Below, in pieces: positions 18,173 through 28,300 of a stretch of 64,000 bases of DNA. The stretch covers positions 496,001 to 560,000 of the forward strand of contig NZ_JBHJHP010000002.1 in NCBI RefSeq assembly GCF_042219855.1, given 5' to 3'. This stretch comes from JBHJHP01 sp042219855 (lineage in GTDB: Bacteria; Bacteroidota; Bacteroidia; Bacteroidales; UBA5342). Every line of letters begins with the position of its first letter. Positions within the stretch are counted from its first letter, which is position 1. Made by a program: the position numbers and the translations under genes. The notes under the pieces were generated by a model that saw nothing but the letters and a program-made list of their open reading frames with translations, did no database searches and had not been told where the DNA came from.

Positions 18173-20089
18173 TCAGTCTGCAGTTGTAAAAGGGGAAGCC
18201 GGTAAGCCCTCTAAATTGTAAAGGTTGGCAGACGCCGGATTGTCAGCCCATCCATACCTGACCGCTTGTGGATGCTGTATTTTGTTGCTCCAGACTTTGA
18301 TGGAATTTTGACTCATAAAAGCAGCTTCAGCCGCCACAAATTGTCCATCTGAACCGGCAATTTCAAATCCCTGCAGCCTGCAATTGGTGTTAAACCCTGT
18401 ACCTGTGGACTTAAACGTAAGGACAATGCTGTTGTTTTCCACTGACATATGCTCATAGAGCGGACCGGAGCTTATGATTCCGGTATCACCATAAGCAACT
18501 TTATTTGCCTGTAGGGCTAAGCGATGCCCCACTTCTTTTTTATTCAGGGGATGGATATCATTCCATTCCCCTAAATCGATCGTTACGGCCATACCGGTCT
18601 TTGGAAGGTCTAAAACCCTTCGCTGTGCATCTCTGAGTTCAGCCCATTTACTCCTGGTGGGACAACAGGACGCTTCCCCGTAATTTGCCAGTTGAACATA
18701 CAAAAATGGCAGGTTACTATTATTTAAGGCGGAACGCCAATCCTTAATGACATCGGAAAACAGCTTCCTGTATTCATCCGATTTCGCGGTGTTTGATTCT
18801 CCCTGGTACCAGATCACGCCTTTAAATTCAAAATCCCGGACCGGAAAAAGCATGGCATTGTATAAGCCGGCAGGTTTATAGCGAAAAAACGTTTGAGGGT
18901 TTAATGGTGGCATAGCTGCTCCCGGATGATACTTCCACATGCCGGTCAGATCAATAGCCAGAGAATCAATCAAAATTTTATATGGTTTATCGACTACAAA
19001 TCCCCCCTTACCGTTCGGACAGACTACCCGGACCATCAGCTCATTTCGTCCGGATTTTAAAACACCGGACGGCACCTTGTAAATGCGTGGTGGATACTGG
19101 TATCCAACAGATCCAATAAAAACTCCATTTAAAAATGCTGAGTCGCTGTCAATAATTCGTCCCAGGCGAAGCGTTGCTTCTCTGCCTGAAAGTTTATCCG
19201 GTACATCAAAGCTTTTTTGAAACCAGACCGAACCGTTTATCAGATCCAGTCCCTTATCATTCCAGTATCCCGGAAGTGACATGGAAGGCCAGTCGGACAC
19301 ATCCACTCCGGTTTCTGACCAAAGTGCCACACCCGGATCATTGGCGTTCAGCTGTTTATACCATGCGTTTCGACGATTCCTGTCCGATGATTCCACACTG
19401 TCAATATATGAGGGGTTTGAACAGATTTTCAACATTTCGGCATATTCAGGATAGTGTTTCAACTTTTCCTCACTCAACCATGCTTCAGCCGGCGAACCAC
19501 CTACCGCAATATTCACCAGGCCAACCGGAACGTGATAGCGCTGTTGGAGTTCGGCAGCAAAAAAAAACGCAACAGAAGAAAAAGACCTGATATGAGCCGG
19601 CACTGCTTTCATCCAGTAGCCTCCCGGAAGTCTGGTTTGTGGTCCCTGAAAATGATAGCTTATGGGTACGCGAAAAATACGGATATCAGAATTATTTATG
19701 CGATCAATTTCTGTAGCATACAGATCGGTAACCCTGCTCAGTGGCAGCTCCATGTTCGATTGTCCTCCACATAACCATACATCACCAATCAGAATATCAT
19801 GGATGGTAATGGTGTTAATCTGCATGTCGTAAGGACCGCCTGCTTCAGAAGCATCTAACTCTGTGCTCCACTTGCCGTGGGTATCAGCTTTCGTTGCATA
19901 GCTTTTGTCTCTGAAAATAATTTGAACCTCTTCATCCGGATCAGCCCAACCCCAAATGGTTAATGGTATATCGCGCTGCAATACCATGCCGTTGCTTATT
20001 AAAGCAGGCAGCTTTACCTCTCCAAATACCTCATATGGATCAAGCAGCAGGAATAATGTAATGAGAATAAAATTTGAGACTCCTTTCAT
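18173..20089 (-). CDS. SGNH-type sialate/acetylxylan O-acetylesterase (SASA domain)
   Basis: 638 residues with a signal peptide (about 1-23). The SASA/DUF303 domain shows W-L-C-G-G-Q-S-N-M-E with nucleophile Ser111, a V-A-V-G-G-S-P-A-E-A-W block, and V-I-W-Y-Q-G-E-S-N-T; D-I-H-P-L-N-K supplies the late Asp-His. A jelly-roll insert (about 225-365) splits the catalytic domain, as in other members. The family removes acetyl groups from sialic acid, or from xylan in plant-polymer loci. Position at the head of the block containing xylanase and glucuronidase favours acetylxylan or pectin esters (inference). A 118-bp gap separates it from the lyase gene, so the two may share a promoter. Confidence 0.85.
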   Translation of the reverse strand: MKGVSNFILITLFLLLDPYEVFGEVKLPALISNGMVLQRDIPLTIWGWADPDEEVQIIFRDKSYATKADTHGKWSTELDASEAGGPYDMQINTITIHDILIGDVWLCGGQSNMELPLSRVTDLYATEIDRINNSDIRIFRVPISYHFQGPQTRLPGGYWMKAVPAHIRSFSSVAFFFAAELQQRYHVPVGLVNIAVGGSPAEAWLSEEKLKHYPEYAEMLKICSNPSYIDSVESSDRNRRNAWYKQLNANDPGVALWSETGVDVSDWPSMSLPGYWNDKGLDLINGSVWFQKSFDVPDKLSGREATLRLGRIIDSDSAFLNGVFIGSVGYQYPPRIYKVPSGVLKSGRNELMVRVVCPNGKGGFVVDKPYKILIDSLAIDLTGMWKYHPGAAMPPLNPQTFFRYKPAGLYNAMLFPVRDFEFKGVIWYQGESNTAKSDEYRKLFSDVIKDWRSALNNSNLPFLYVQLANYGEASCCPTRSKWAELRDAQRRVLDLPKTGMAVTIDLGEWNDIHPLNKKEVGHRLALQANKVAYGDTGIISSGPLYEHMSVENNSIVLTFKSTGTGFNTNCRLQGFEIAGSDGQFVAAEAAFMSQNSIKVWSNKIQHPQAVRYGWADNPASANLYNLEGLPASPFTTAD

Positions 20090-20128
20090 AAGATCTCAAA
20101 TTTAGAAATAATTTCTTATAGCTTAAAG

Positions 20129-20551
20129 TCAGCTATTGCATACAATCTCGTATTTAATGTTTTCAGCATCCTTAAAATAAACAGCATAATACGTATCGCT
20201 GTATTCCGGATGAATCTGTGGTTCAGACACAATGTCAGCACCGATCTTTAATAATTGCATGTATGCATTATCAACTTCAGCTCTTGATTCTGCTCTGAAC
20301 GCCAGGTGATGCAAGGCGCCAGGTTTTCTACGATTTATACTGTCGTTCTGAAAGGCTTTTCTTGGCGAAGTAATGGCAAAAGCAAGGTTATCGTGCGTAT
20401 ATTCAATCACATGAAAGTCGTGTTCCCTGATAAATGCCTTAACCTTTCTGTTGATGTCAAAACCCAGGATTGGCAGAAACTTATCGTAAAATGCTTCTGC
20501 TACTTTTATGTTTTTTACTGTAATCTGTATATGATCGATAAGCGGTTGCAT
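20129..20551 (-). CDS. VOC-family (glyoxalase/dioxygenase fold) protein
   Basis: 140 residues with two beta-alpha-beta-beta-beta units. It begins with the usual I-D-H-I-Q-I-T-V-K-N, placing a metal-type His at residue 6, followed by A-E-A-F-Y-D-K-F-L. The second half has G-A-L-H-H-L-A-F-R and ends Y-Y-A-V-Y-F-K-D-A-E-N-I-K-Y-E-I, with the family's late Glu. VOC proteins include lactoylglutathione lyases, dioxygenases and resistance proteins; nothing here picks one. It is 33 bp downstream of the helicase gene on the same strand, probably by co-transcription rather than shared function. Confidence 0.8.
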   Translation of the reverse strand: MQPLIDHIQITVKNIKVAEAFYDKFLPILGFDINRKVKAFIREHDFHVIEYTHDNLAFAITSPRKAFQNDSINRRKPGALHHLAFRAESRAEVDNAYMQLLKIGADIVSEPQIHPEYSDTYYAVYFKDAENIKYEIVCNS

Positions 20552-20584
20552 GGGATTTTTTTAAGATTCCATACAAAGTTATCA

Positions 20585-21856
20585 TTATTTCTTTTGCCTG
20601 CCCGAGTGTGATTTATCCGGTCTTTTCTGATTTTTATGCCTGTTGGCAAAATATTCCTGCTTTCTCAGCAACTTCTCCTTTTCGAACTCCTGCTTTTCAC
20701 CTGCTGTCATTGGGCGGTCCGTCTGCGGAAAAGGATTATCGGTAATGATCTCAATTTTCTGATCAATGAGTTTTTCAATATCCCTGATCCAGTCGTTTTC
20801 TTCCGGTTCACAAATAGAAATGGAAACGCCTTCATCTCCGGCGCGGCCTGAACGTCCAATTCTGTGCACATAGGTTTCAGCGATATTCGGGATGTCGTAA
20901 TTAATCACGTATTTCAGCTTGTTAATATCTATTCCCCGTGCTGCAATATCAGTAGCCACCAAAACCCGGATCTCACCATGCTTAAATTTACCCAAAGCTT
21001 TTTGCCTCTGGTTCTGCGATTTATCGCCGTGAATGGCAGCAGCAGACACCTTTTGTTTAAACAGATTGCGTACAATTCTGTCGGCACCATGCTTGGTCTT
21101 ACAGAACAACAAAACCTGATCCATCTTCCGGTCTTTAAGAATATGTTGCAGCAGATCCTTTTTTGTTGATTTGTTGGTGTAATAAAGGTATTGCTGTATG
21201 GTTTCAGCGGTAGAAGACACCGGACTAACCTCAACCTTAACCGGATTATTCAATATCTTCCGTGAGAGATCCACAATGTTTTTCGGCATCGTAGCAGAGA
21301 AAAACAGGGACTGCCGTTTGCCGGGAAGTTTAGCGATGATTTTTCTGATATCGTGAATAAAACCCATATCAAGCATCCGGTCTGCCTCGTCCAGCACAAA
21401 ATATTCAATATGGTTTAAGCGAATATAATTCTGATCCATCAAATCGAGCAGTCTGCCCGGTGTTGCCACCAGAATATCCACGCCACTGCGTAACCTTCTG
21501 ATCTGGGCTGTCTGATTCACTCCGCCAAAGATGACCGTATTTTTTAATCCCGTATACTTTCCGTAGGTAGAAAAACTCTCTCCGATCTGAATCGCCAGTT
21601 CCCGCGTAGGTGTAATAATCAGCGCGTTAATTTTACGCGGACTATTCTGATTCTGACGGTCCTGATACAGATGCTGCAGGATTGGGATAGCAAATGCGGC
21701 GGTTTTGCCCGTTCCGGTTTGTGCACTGCCCAGTACATCCCTTCGTTTCAATATATGTGGTATCGCTTTTTCCTGAACCGAGGTTGGAACCTCATATTTT
21801 TCGTCCTCTAATGCCTTAAGTAAAGGCTTAATTAATTCCAGATCTTCAAATCTCAT
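20585..21856 (-). CDS. DEAD-box ATP-dependent RNA helicase (RhlE-like)
   Basis: 423 residues from the ATG at 21856. This start is preferred because the protein then begins M-R-F-E-D-L, the normal Q-motif lead-in; the frame stays open 23 codons further. Motifs in order: F-E-D-L...P-T-S-V-Q (Q motif), A-Q-T-G-T-G-K-T (I), P-T-R-E-L-A (Ia), V-L-D-E-A-D (II), F-F-S-A-T (III), A-T-D-I-A-A-R-G-I-D (V) and H-R-I-G-R-S-G-R-A-G (VI). The C-terminal ~40 residues are Lys/Arg-rich, as in RhlE proteins that bind structured RNA. Role: unwinding in ribosome assembly or RNA decay, often important in the cold. Cytoplasmic. Confidence 0.95.
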   Translation of the reverse strand: MRFEDLELIKPLLKALEDEKYEVPTSVQEKAIPHILKRRDVLGSAQTGTGKTAAFAIPILQHLYQDRQNQNSPRKINALIITPTRELAIQIGESFSTYGKYTGLKNTVIFGGVNQTAQIRRLRSGVDILVATPGRLLDLMDQNYIRLNHIEYFVLDEADRMLDMGFIHDIRKIIAKLPGKRQSLFFSATMPKNIVDLSRKILNNPVKVEVSPVSSTAETIQQYLYYTNKSTKKDLLQHILKDRKMDQVLLFCKTKHGADRIVRNLFKQKVSAAAIHGDKSQNQRQKALGKFKHGEIRVLVATDIAARGIDINKLKYVINYDIPNIAETYVHRIGRSGRAGDEGVSISICEPEENDWIRDIEKLIDQKIEIITDNPFPQTDRPMTAGEKQEFEKEKLLRKQEYFANRHKNQKRPDKSHSGRQKK

Positions 21857-22130
21857 GCTACTGACTGTTCTGTATAAAATGTAAGCTGTGGGAGTAATTT
21901 CAGGGATAGAATCATAGGAGGGCAAAAGTAGTGACTCTTACTCTTAAATCAGCTTAAAACGGAGAATAATTCTGTTTTTAACTACATCCCTTTATTTAAA
22001 AGGGTTACAGCCGGGATGTAAATGAATTTAATGATACAGAAATACTGAAAATAGGCGCGACTATGCTCAAAACCATCCATAAAACAGTTGATAAACGGTC
22101 CTGTTGATCTGATAATTGTTCCGTTCTGAA

Positions 22131-24101
22131 CTATTTAACCATAAACTTTATGGTCTGCCTTTTACCGTTGCTTTCCCAGATGCAAAGATAGGTACCCGCC
22201 TGAATTTTACGATTTGTTTCATCCTGCAGATCCCAGTTCAATGTTTGTGAACCACGAATTCCGGCAAATGATTTTATGGTTTGACCTTTAAGATTTGTAA
22301 TGATTATCCTGACCGGTTCATCTGCTTCTGCAGCAACACTGATGTTAACAAAATCCCTTGCAGGATTAGGTGTCAGCGTGATCTTCAGCTTACCTTCTCC
22401 TGTTATATTCTGCAATGGAGTAGAACCGGAAGTCTGGTAAAACTTAAGCCCTTTTACACGGTTTCCGGCATAAATAGAATTTGTTTCGGGCTCACAGATG
22501 TTGAGTGCAAAACTGTAATCTCCAAAGCGGTTCAGTGTTTTAACCATAAGGGCATTTTCCCCTTTAGCCAGCTGAACAGTGGCCACCTTACTTCCAATGT
22601 CGTTATCACCGTAAGTCTTTGTGGTTGTGGAACTGTAAACCAGTTCGCTGTTCAGATAGACGTAAATTGCTTCCTGTGCGCCAAGCCATAACTCCGCTTC
22701 CTGAGCTTTAGGTGCATAAACATTAGTGTATGCATAACTTACAATGTTGGTCTGGTCGCTGTAAAACGATGATAGGTCTATCCTGTCATCAAAGAAATAC
22801 ACCGGCTGTGTCCATCCATCCTGACCCGGAACAGCTTTTACAGAAGCTTCCCCCGGGATATATTCTGTGGCAATACTTGTTCCCTCGTAAGGACCTGATA
22901 AAATCCACGTTCTGTTGCTCTGACCGAATTTCCCGTTTTCAGATGTATTCTTTTTAACGCGTTTGGCTACCTCGCTGATTGTCGCACCCTCCACATTGAT
23001 TTTATCAGGATCGTTTGTTCCCAGCCCCGCTTTTTCGGCCAGGGTGATGTGGGCAATATCGTCAGGGTTTAATCCCATCAGTTCTGCACAAACGTGATCT
23101 ACCGCAACCGGGTCAACGCCTGCAATAATGGTATTCATCCTGACCTGGTTATCACCTTTGTATGTTTTATACGTTTCAAGGCACATCAGTGCATCCACCA
23201 CCACAAAGTCAATATCGGCAATATTACACAGGTCAACGATCATTTCTGTTGTCCATCTTCTGAAGCCTACATCGTGATACAATCCGGGTGAATGCGTTGT
23301 GCCGGCCATTTTGTTATAACCGTAATAACAACCCGGTGCTGTTCCTACCTGCAGCTTTAAGGCATTTGTAATTCCTGTATCATGAATTTTCAGTACCGGG
23401 ACCACAATATAAACATCTGCCTGTAGTTCAGCAGCATGAACACCATAAACAGAACCCTGTATGGAAGACATCCCTTTATCTCCCAGATCCACTTCCACCA
23501 CATCATCGATGGATTGGTTCAGGTTCAGAAATCTGAAATTAATGCCATTCAGATAAGCATCACTTTTCAGAGCGGTATAACCAGAGTTTGCCCAAACGCT
23601 TGAGGATGACTCCGGATCATCGTTGGTTCTGGCCGAACCCTCTGCCACCACGATCTCTACATCTCCTTCTGTAAACTCATCAATAATTTTTATCAGCGCT
23701 TTAACAACGCGGACATCGGTATTTTCTCCCTGCCCGGATGGACTGTTCGCCCCCACAAGATTGACCTTCAGCATCACGTTATCCCCTTTATCAATCACCC
23801 AGTCGAAACCACCCTGCAGATCAATGGCCTTTCTCACCATATCTTCTACCTGTTCATAAGTGATATCCGCATCGCGTGAAGAAGGATTTTCAAGACCATC
23901 ATAATCAGAGGGAACCAATCCAACCTTTACCGTAGCTGCCGTTACGGCATCGAATTCCGATTCATATTTATACGTGACCAGATCGTCGGCAACATGTGAA
24001 ACCACAAAATCCAGTGATATCGCAGCAAGAATTAGTATTGCGTATTTTAAATATGTCTTTCCACCCTTTTTTGAAGGTTTACGGGTTACATTCCGGTTCA
24101 T
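22131..24101 (-). CDS. DUF362 protein with T9SS C-terminal sorting domain
   Basis: 656 residues from the ATG at 24101. A basic N-region (R-K-P-S-K-K-G-G-K) leads into one hydrophobic segment (about residues 19-35), a long signal peptide or anchor; the frame is open to 24173 but the extra residues add a second, unlikely hydrophobic run. Residues about 55-410 match DUF362: V-M-L-K-V-N-L-V-G, V-A-E-G-S-A-R, P-V-L-K-I-H and D-P-V-A-V-D-H. A beta domain (about 430-565) and a type-A sorting domain (P-N-P-A-R-D-F ... G-T-Y-L-C-I-W) follow. DUF362 has no firm biochemical role; the cysteine-rich iron-sulfur segment of some relatives is not seen. Export of a DUF362 protein by T9SS is uncommon. Confidence 0.8.
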   Translation of the reverse strand: MNRNVTRKPSKKGGKTYLKYAILILAAISLDFVVSHVADDLVTYKYESEFDAVTAATVKVGLVPSDYDGLENPSSRDADITYEQVEDMVRKAIDLQGGFDWVIDKGDNVMLKVNLVGANSPSGQGENTDVRVVKALIKIIDEFTEGDVEIVVAEGSARTNDDPESSSSVWANSGYTALKSDAYLNGINFRFLNLNQSIDDVVEVDLGDKGMSSIQGSVYGVHAAELQADVYIVVPVLKIHDTGITNALKLQVGTAPGCYYGYNKMAGTTHSPGLYHDVGFRRWTTEMIVDLCNIADIDFVVVDALMCLETYKTYKGDNQVRMNTIIAGVDPVAVDHVCAELMGLNPDDIAHITLAEKAGLGTNDPDKINVEGATISEVAKRVKKNTSENGKFGQSNRTWILSGPYEGTSIATEYIPGEASVKAVPGQDGWTQPVYFFDDRIDLSSFYSDQTNIVSYAYTNVYAPKAQEAELWLGAQEAIYVYLNSELVYSSTTTKTYGDNDIGSKVATVQLAKGENALMVKTLNRFGDYSFALNICEPETNSIYAGNRVKGLKFYQTSGSTPLQNITGEGKLKITLTPNPARDFVNISVAAEADEPVRIIITNLKGQTIKSFAGIRGSQTLNWDLQDETNRKIQAGTYLCIWESNGKRQTIKFMVK

Positions 24102-24177
24102 ATGATTATAAATAGATTTATTGCGGAAAATTAATAAAAACACCGGAATAAACAACGGTTTTAATGCTGGCAATCAA

Positions 24178-25113
24178 CTATTTAAACAGTGTATAAATAA
24201 GACCCAGAATCGCGGCTCCTCCAATGCCGGTAATGAGATATATGCTCAGGATGTTTTTTTTGAATGCACTTTGCATCATGGCAATGTTAGCAATTTTAGT
24301 TACGGGACCCGAAATAAAAAAAGCCAGCACAGCTCCATCGGACAAACCCAGTTCTGACAATTGCTGAACCACAGGAATAGCGGCTCCACCACAAACGTAA
24401 AACGGGACACCCGCACCTGTTGTGATCAACACAGATAAAAAGGAGTTTTCACTTAAAAACCGAACCACGTAATAGGGATTGACCAGAATCTTGATTGCTG
24501 CCGCCAGAACGATGGCCAGAAAAAAGTATTTGCTGACATACCTGGTCATCCGGTACAGATCCCTGAAAAATGCCTTAAAACTGATATCCTGCTCCGTCTG
24601 TATCCAGGCTTCCAGATCGGGTGAAGACCTTAAAATTGCTTCTGGCGTAAGTTTTTTCTTTCTGATCAGAAACTGTGTAAGATAGCCTGCTGTCACACCC
24701 AGCAAAAAAGCAGATACAACCCGCATGACTGCCATTTCATAACCCATGGCTCCGGCTGTAAGAAAAAAGAGATTCGGATTTATGATAGGAGAAGAGACCA
24801 TTAATGCCATCAATACGGGTAAAGGTATACCAACAACAAACAGGGCCGCGCTTAGCGGAATAATGATATAACTGCCAAGCGGAGACAGTACACCTAACAG
24901 TGCTGCAAGTACAATGGTCATCGCATTTCGCCGCCCGGTAAAAATAGCTGCGATGGCTTGTCGTGATACAAAAACTTTAACCAGTGATGACAGCACAATT
25001 CCGGCAACAAGGTAGGGCCAAAGCTGATTTAACAGATCAAGCGCCTCAATGAGTATTTTTTGGGTATAACTGCCCGAATAAAGATCCAGAAATTTGTACC
25101 AAAGATTATCCAT
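24178..25113 (-). CDS. Permease of the YraQ/ArsP (DUF318) family
   Basis: 311 residues with about eight membrane segments and a cytoplasmic loop near residues 165-190. Family landmarks: A-A-L-L-G-V-L-S-P-L-G-S-Y-I (about 72-85), V-S-S-P-I-I-N-P (about 110-117), and in the second half V-P-F-Y-V-C-G-G-A-A-I-P with F-F-I-S-G-P-V-T-K-I. The two halves look like an inverted duplication with matching pore motifs. Some relatives export trivalent organoarsenicals (ArsP), which depends on cysteines; one Cys lies in the second pore motif. No ars gene is near, so the substrate is open. It lies 76 bp upstream of the DUF362 gene on the same strand. Confidence 0.85.
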   Translation of the reverse strand: MDNLWYKFLDLYSGSYTQKILIEALDLLNQLWPYLVAGIVLSSLVKVFVSRQAIAAIFTGRRNAMTIVLAALLGVLSPLGSYIIIPLSAALFVVGIPLPVLMALMVSSPIINPNLFFLTAGAMGYEMAVMRVVSAFLLGVTAGYLTQFLIRKKKLTPEAILRSSPDLEAWIQTEQDISFKAFFRDLYRMTRYVSKYFFLAIVLAAAIKILVNPYYVVRFLSENSFLSVLITTGAGVPFYVCGGAAIPVVQQLSELGLSDGAVLAFFISGPVTKIANIAMMQSAFKKNILSIYLITGIGGAAILGLIYTLFK

Positions 25114-25248
25114 GCTCTAAAAAAATCGGAGATGAAAGTACAACATTTCTTCCTATCAATATCATTTCCGGCACATTATTGGTTCTGCGTAATCGAAAAA
25201 ATGAAACTCTTTGCACAATTATTCTCTTCTTATATGGCTTTGAAAGCT

Positions 25249-25256
25249 TATTTTTG
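25249..25256 (+). promoter_or_regulatory. Candidate -7 box (TATTTTTG)
   Basis: Fits TAnnTTTG 48 nt before the ATG of the double-GH43 gene. The nearest TTTG elements (25210 and 25239) are not at the standard spacing, so this is a weak call. Confidence 0.3.
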
Positions 25257-25304
25257 CAACTGTGGTAAAAAAACACATCTTTTAATTATTGAAAATATAC
25301 AGAA

Positions 25305-28300
25305 ATGGCTAAAACCTGCAAACACATTTTTAAACTCGTTTTGTTAACCGTAATTCTTCTTTCGTCGGTTAATATTCTTTCGGCACAGACACTTAAGTTA
25401 CACTATAATCCTGCAACAGAGGCCTTAAATGCCACAACCATCAGTGATGCATCGGGCAACGGCTTTTCCGCTGATCTAGTGAACGGAGCTTCAATCGTTT
25501 CGTTTGACAACATGCAGGTTATTGAACTGGGAAGCGGAAACGGGTATGTTAATATGGGCACCGGATTGGGAAATCTTGTAACGACCCTTCAGGACTTCAC
25601 GGTTTTCTGTAAACTATATATTCCTTCATCTACTTCCATAACGTCCAACGGGAACTTTGTATGGACAATAGCCAATTCAAATAATATTGCAACAGATGCC
25701 AATGGGTGCCTGTTTTTTAGTGCAAAAAACGGCAGGTATGCCATAACGCCAAACCGGTGGACAGGTGAAGAGGGCATTCAAACCGGTTCAGCGCTACAAA
25801 AAGGTGCCTGGATAACGGTTACTTATGTACAGCAAAACGGGACAGGATCTCTTTACTACAATGGTCTTCTGACGGTTAGCGGAGAAATTGCCATGACACC
25901 GTCAGAACTAGGCAAAACCAGCTACAATTACCTGGGAAGATCCTGTTACGCTGCAGATTCCTATCTTAGAAATGCCAAATATGCTGACTTCAGAATTTAT
26001 GACGGTGCGCTCAGTTCAGTACAGATAGAAGCATTATCCGGCCTTAAAACCAGTTCTGATGCCGTTGAATTACTGGCAGAGTTTGATTTCAGTTCAGCAT
26101 CTGACAGCGAAGATACATATACCGGATCGCTGCATAACGGTGCACAACTGACTACCTTTGGCGCAGTTCCTGTTCTGGATCTTGGCGACCAGAACGGTTA
26201 TTTTGACTTTAGTGCTGCATTTGGTGATGTCATTGCCACACTGGATAGTTTTTCTGTTTCAACGAATATTTATATCCCTGAAAGTACTTCAGTGACAGGA
26301 AATGGTAATTTTATCTGGACGTTTGCCAATTCAGATAATATGGGAACGGATGCTAACGGAAACATGTTTTTAACTGCTATCTCCACCCGCTATGCCATTT
26401 CGAATACCGGATACTGGAGCGAAGAAGAGCTTGATGCAGGCGTGCCTATGATGAAAGGCAAGTGGGTCAATCTGACCTACACCCAGCTGAATGGTCATAG
26501 TTATATTTACCTCGATGCGGATCTGATCGCCAATGGCACCATCAGTAAACTTCCCGGATCGCTTGGCTCAACAGGATACAATTACCTTGGACGTTCCTGT
26601 TATGCCGGTGATGGTTATCTGAAAAACGCGGTTTACAGTAATTTCAGGATTTACAAAGGGGCCATTAACAGAACTGAAATAGAAAGTATCAGTGCTGAAA
26701 CAGCTGTACTGAACCACACCCTGGACAGCATGATTGTTACAGCAGCATTAAGCAGTGTTACCATTGAGAATAAGGATGAAATCCGTTCTAAAATTGCCTT
26801 GCCGGGAAGTGTGAGTAACGATATTTCCATTTCCTGGTCAAGTTCTGATGAATCAGTTGTAACTTCGGACGGAACGGTTTACCGGCCTTCTTTCGGTTCC
26901 GATCCGATAAGTGTGACCATGACAGCAACACTCACACGCAATGCCTATTCGGCTTCCACACCGGTTGAAATAACTGTTTTACCCCAATATTCCGATGAAG
27001 AAAGTGTGGATATTGACCTTTCGGGACTTGAAATTGGAGGCAATACAACAAATGCAAGAAGCAGTGTTATCCTGCCCTATAAAACAGCTGAAGGATCAAA
27101 AGTCAGCTGGAGCACAGACGCTCCTGATTTCATCAATACATCGGGTCGTGTACTTAAGCCATCGCCACTGGGACAAGGTAAAAAACAGGTTACAATGACT
27201 GCAACTGTGACGAAAGGCGATGTGACCAAAACAAAAGATTTTACCATTTATATTGCAGAAAAAGAGGACCGTTCGGCCTATCTGTTTACCTATTTTACCG
27301 GTAATGCCCAGTCGCAGGAACAGATCCATTTTGCCTTAAGCAACGATGGGTTTAATTATACGGCTTTAAACAATGGTAATCCGGTAATTAATTCAGCTGA
27401 TATTGCACTGAAAAAAGCTGTCCGTGACCCCCATATCCTGCGTTGCGAAGATGGCAAAACATTTTATATGGTGGTTACCGATATGAAATCCAGCGAAGGA
27501 TGGAGCAGCAACCGTGGTATTGTGTTACTTAAATCAACTGACCTGGTTAACTGGACCAGTGCGACCGTTAATTTTCCTACACGCTGGCCCGATCAGTGGG
27601 CTAATGTGTTGCGTGTATGGGCACCACAAACCGTTTACGATCCCGATGCCGGAAAATACATGGTTTATTTCTCATTGCTGACCAGTGACGGAAAAGTAAC
27701 TTACGATAAGATATTTTACTGCTACGCCAATGCAGACTTCACCGACCTTGAAGGTGAACCGCAGTATCTGTTTGACAGAGGCTCGGCTACCATAGACGGT
27801 GATATTATTTTCAGCGATGTGGATAAGCTTTATCATATGTTCTTCAAAAATGAAGGCATAGGAGGCATCAGCGAGGTCACTGCAGAAACGCTTACCCCAC
27901 AGGATGGTGAAACGCCCGGATCGCAATGGAGTACACCTCTTGACAATGTGGATCAGACGGATGAAGCCGTTGAGGGAGCCGGTGTTTTCAGGTTAATTGA
28001 TCAGGATAAATGGATTCTGATGTATGACTGCTATGGAGCGGGACATTATCAGTTCTGTGAGACACCGGATCTGAAAAACTTCAGTTATGTGATGGACAAT
28101 TATTCCATGGATGCACGACATGGAACATCCATAGCCATTTCTGAAGCTGAAGTAAACAGGCTGATAGAAGCTTTCCCATCTACTGCCCTGAATTCAATTT
28201 CAGGCATTGGCGCACGGAACAAGAATATACGGGATGCAGGTATTGACATAAACAGCACAAGTAAGAACATTCATATTCCGGTATATTATGGTGTTGATCT

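Noticed and set aside
8952..20089. Complete polysaccharide utilisation locus with SusC/SusD
   Set aside because: No TonB-dependent transporter or SusD-like lipoprotein is encoded anywhere in the window.
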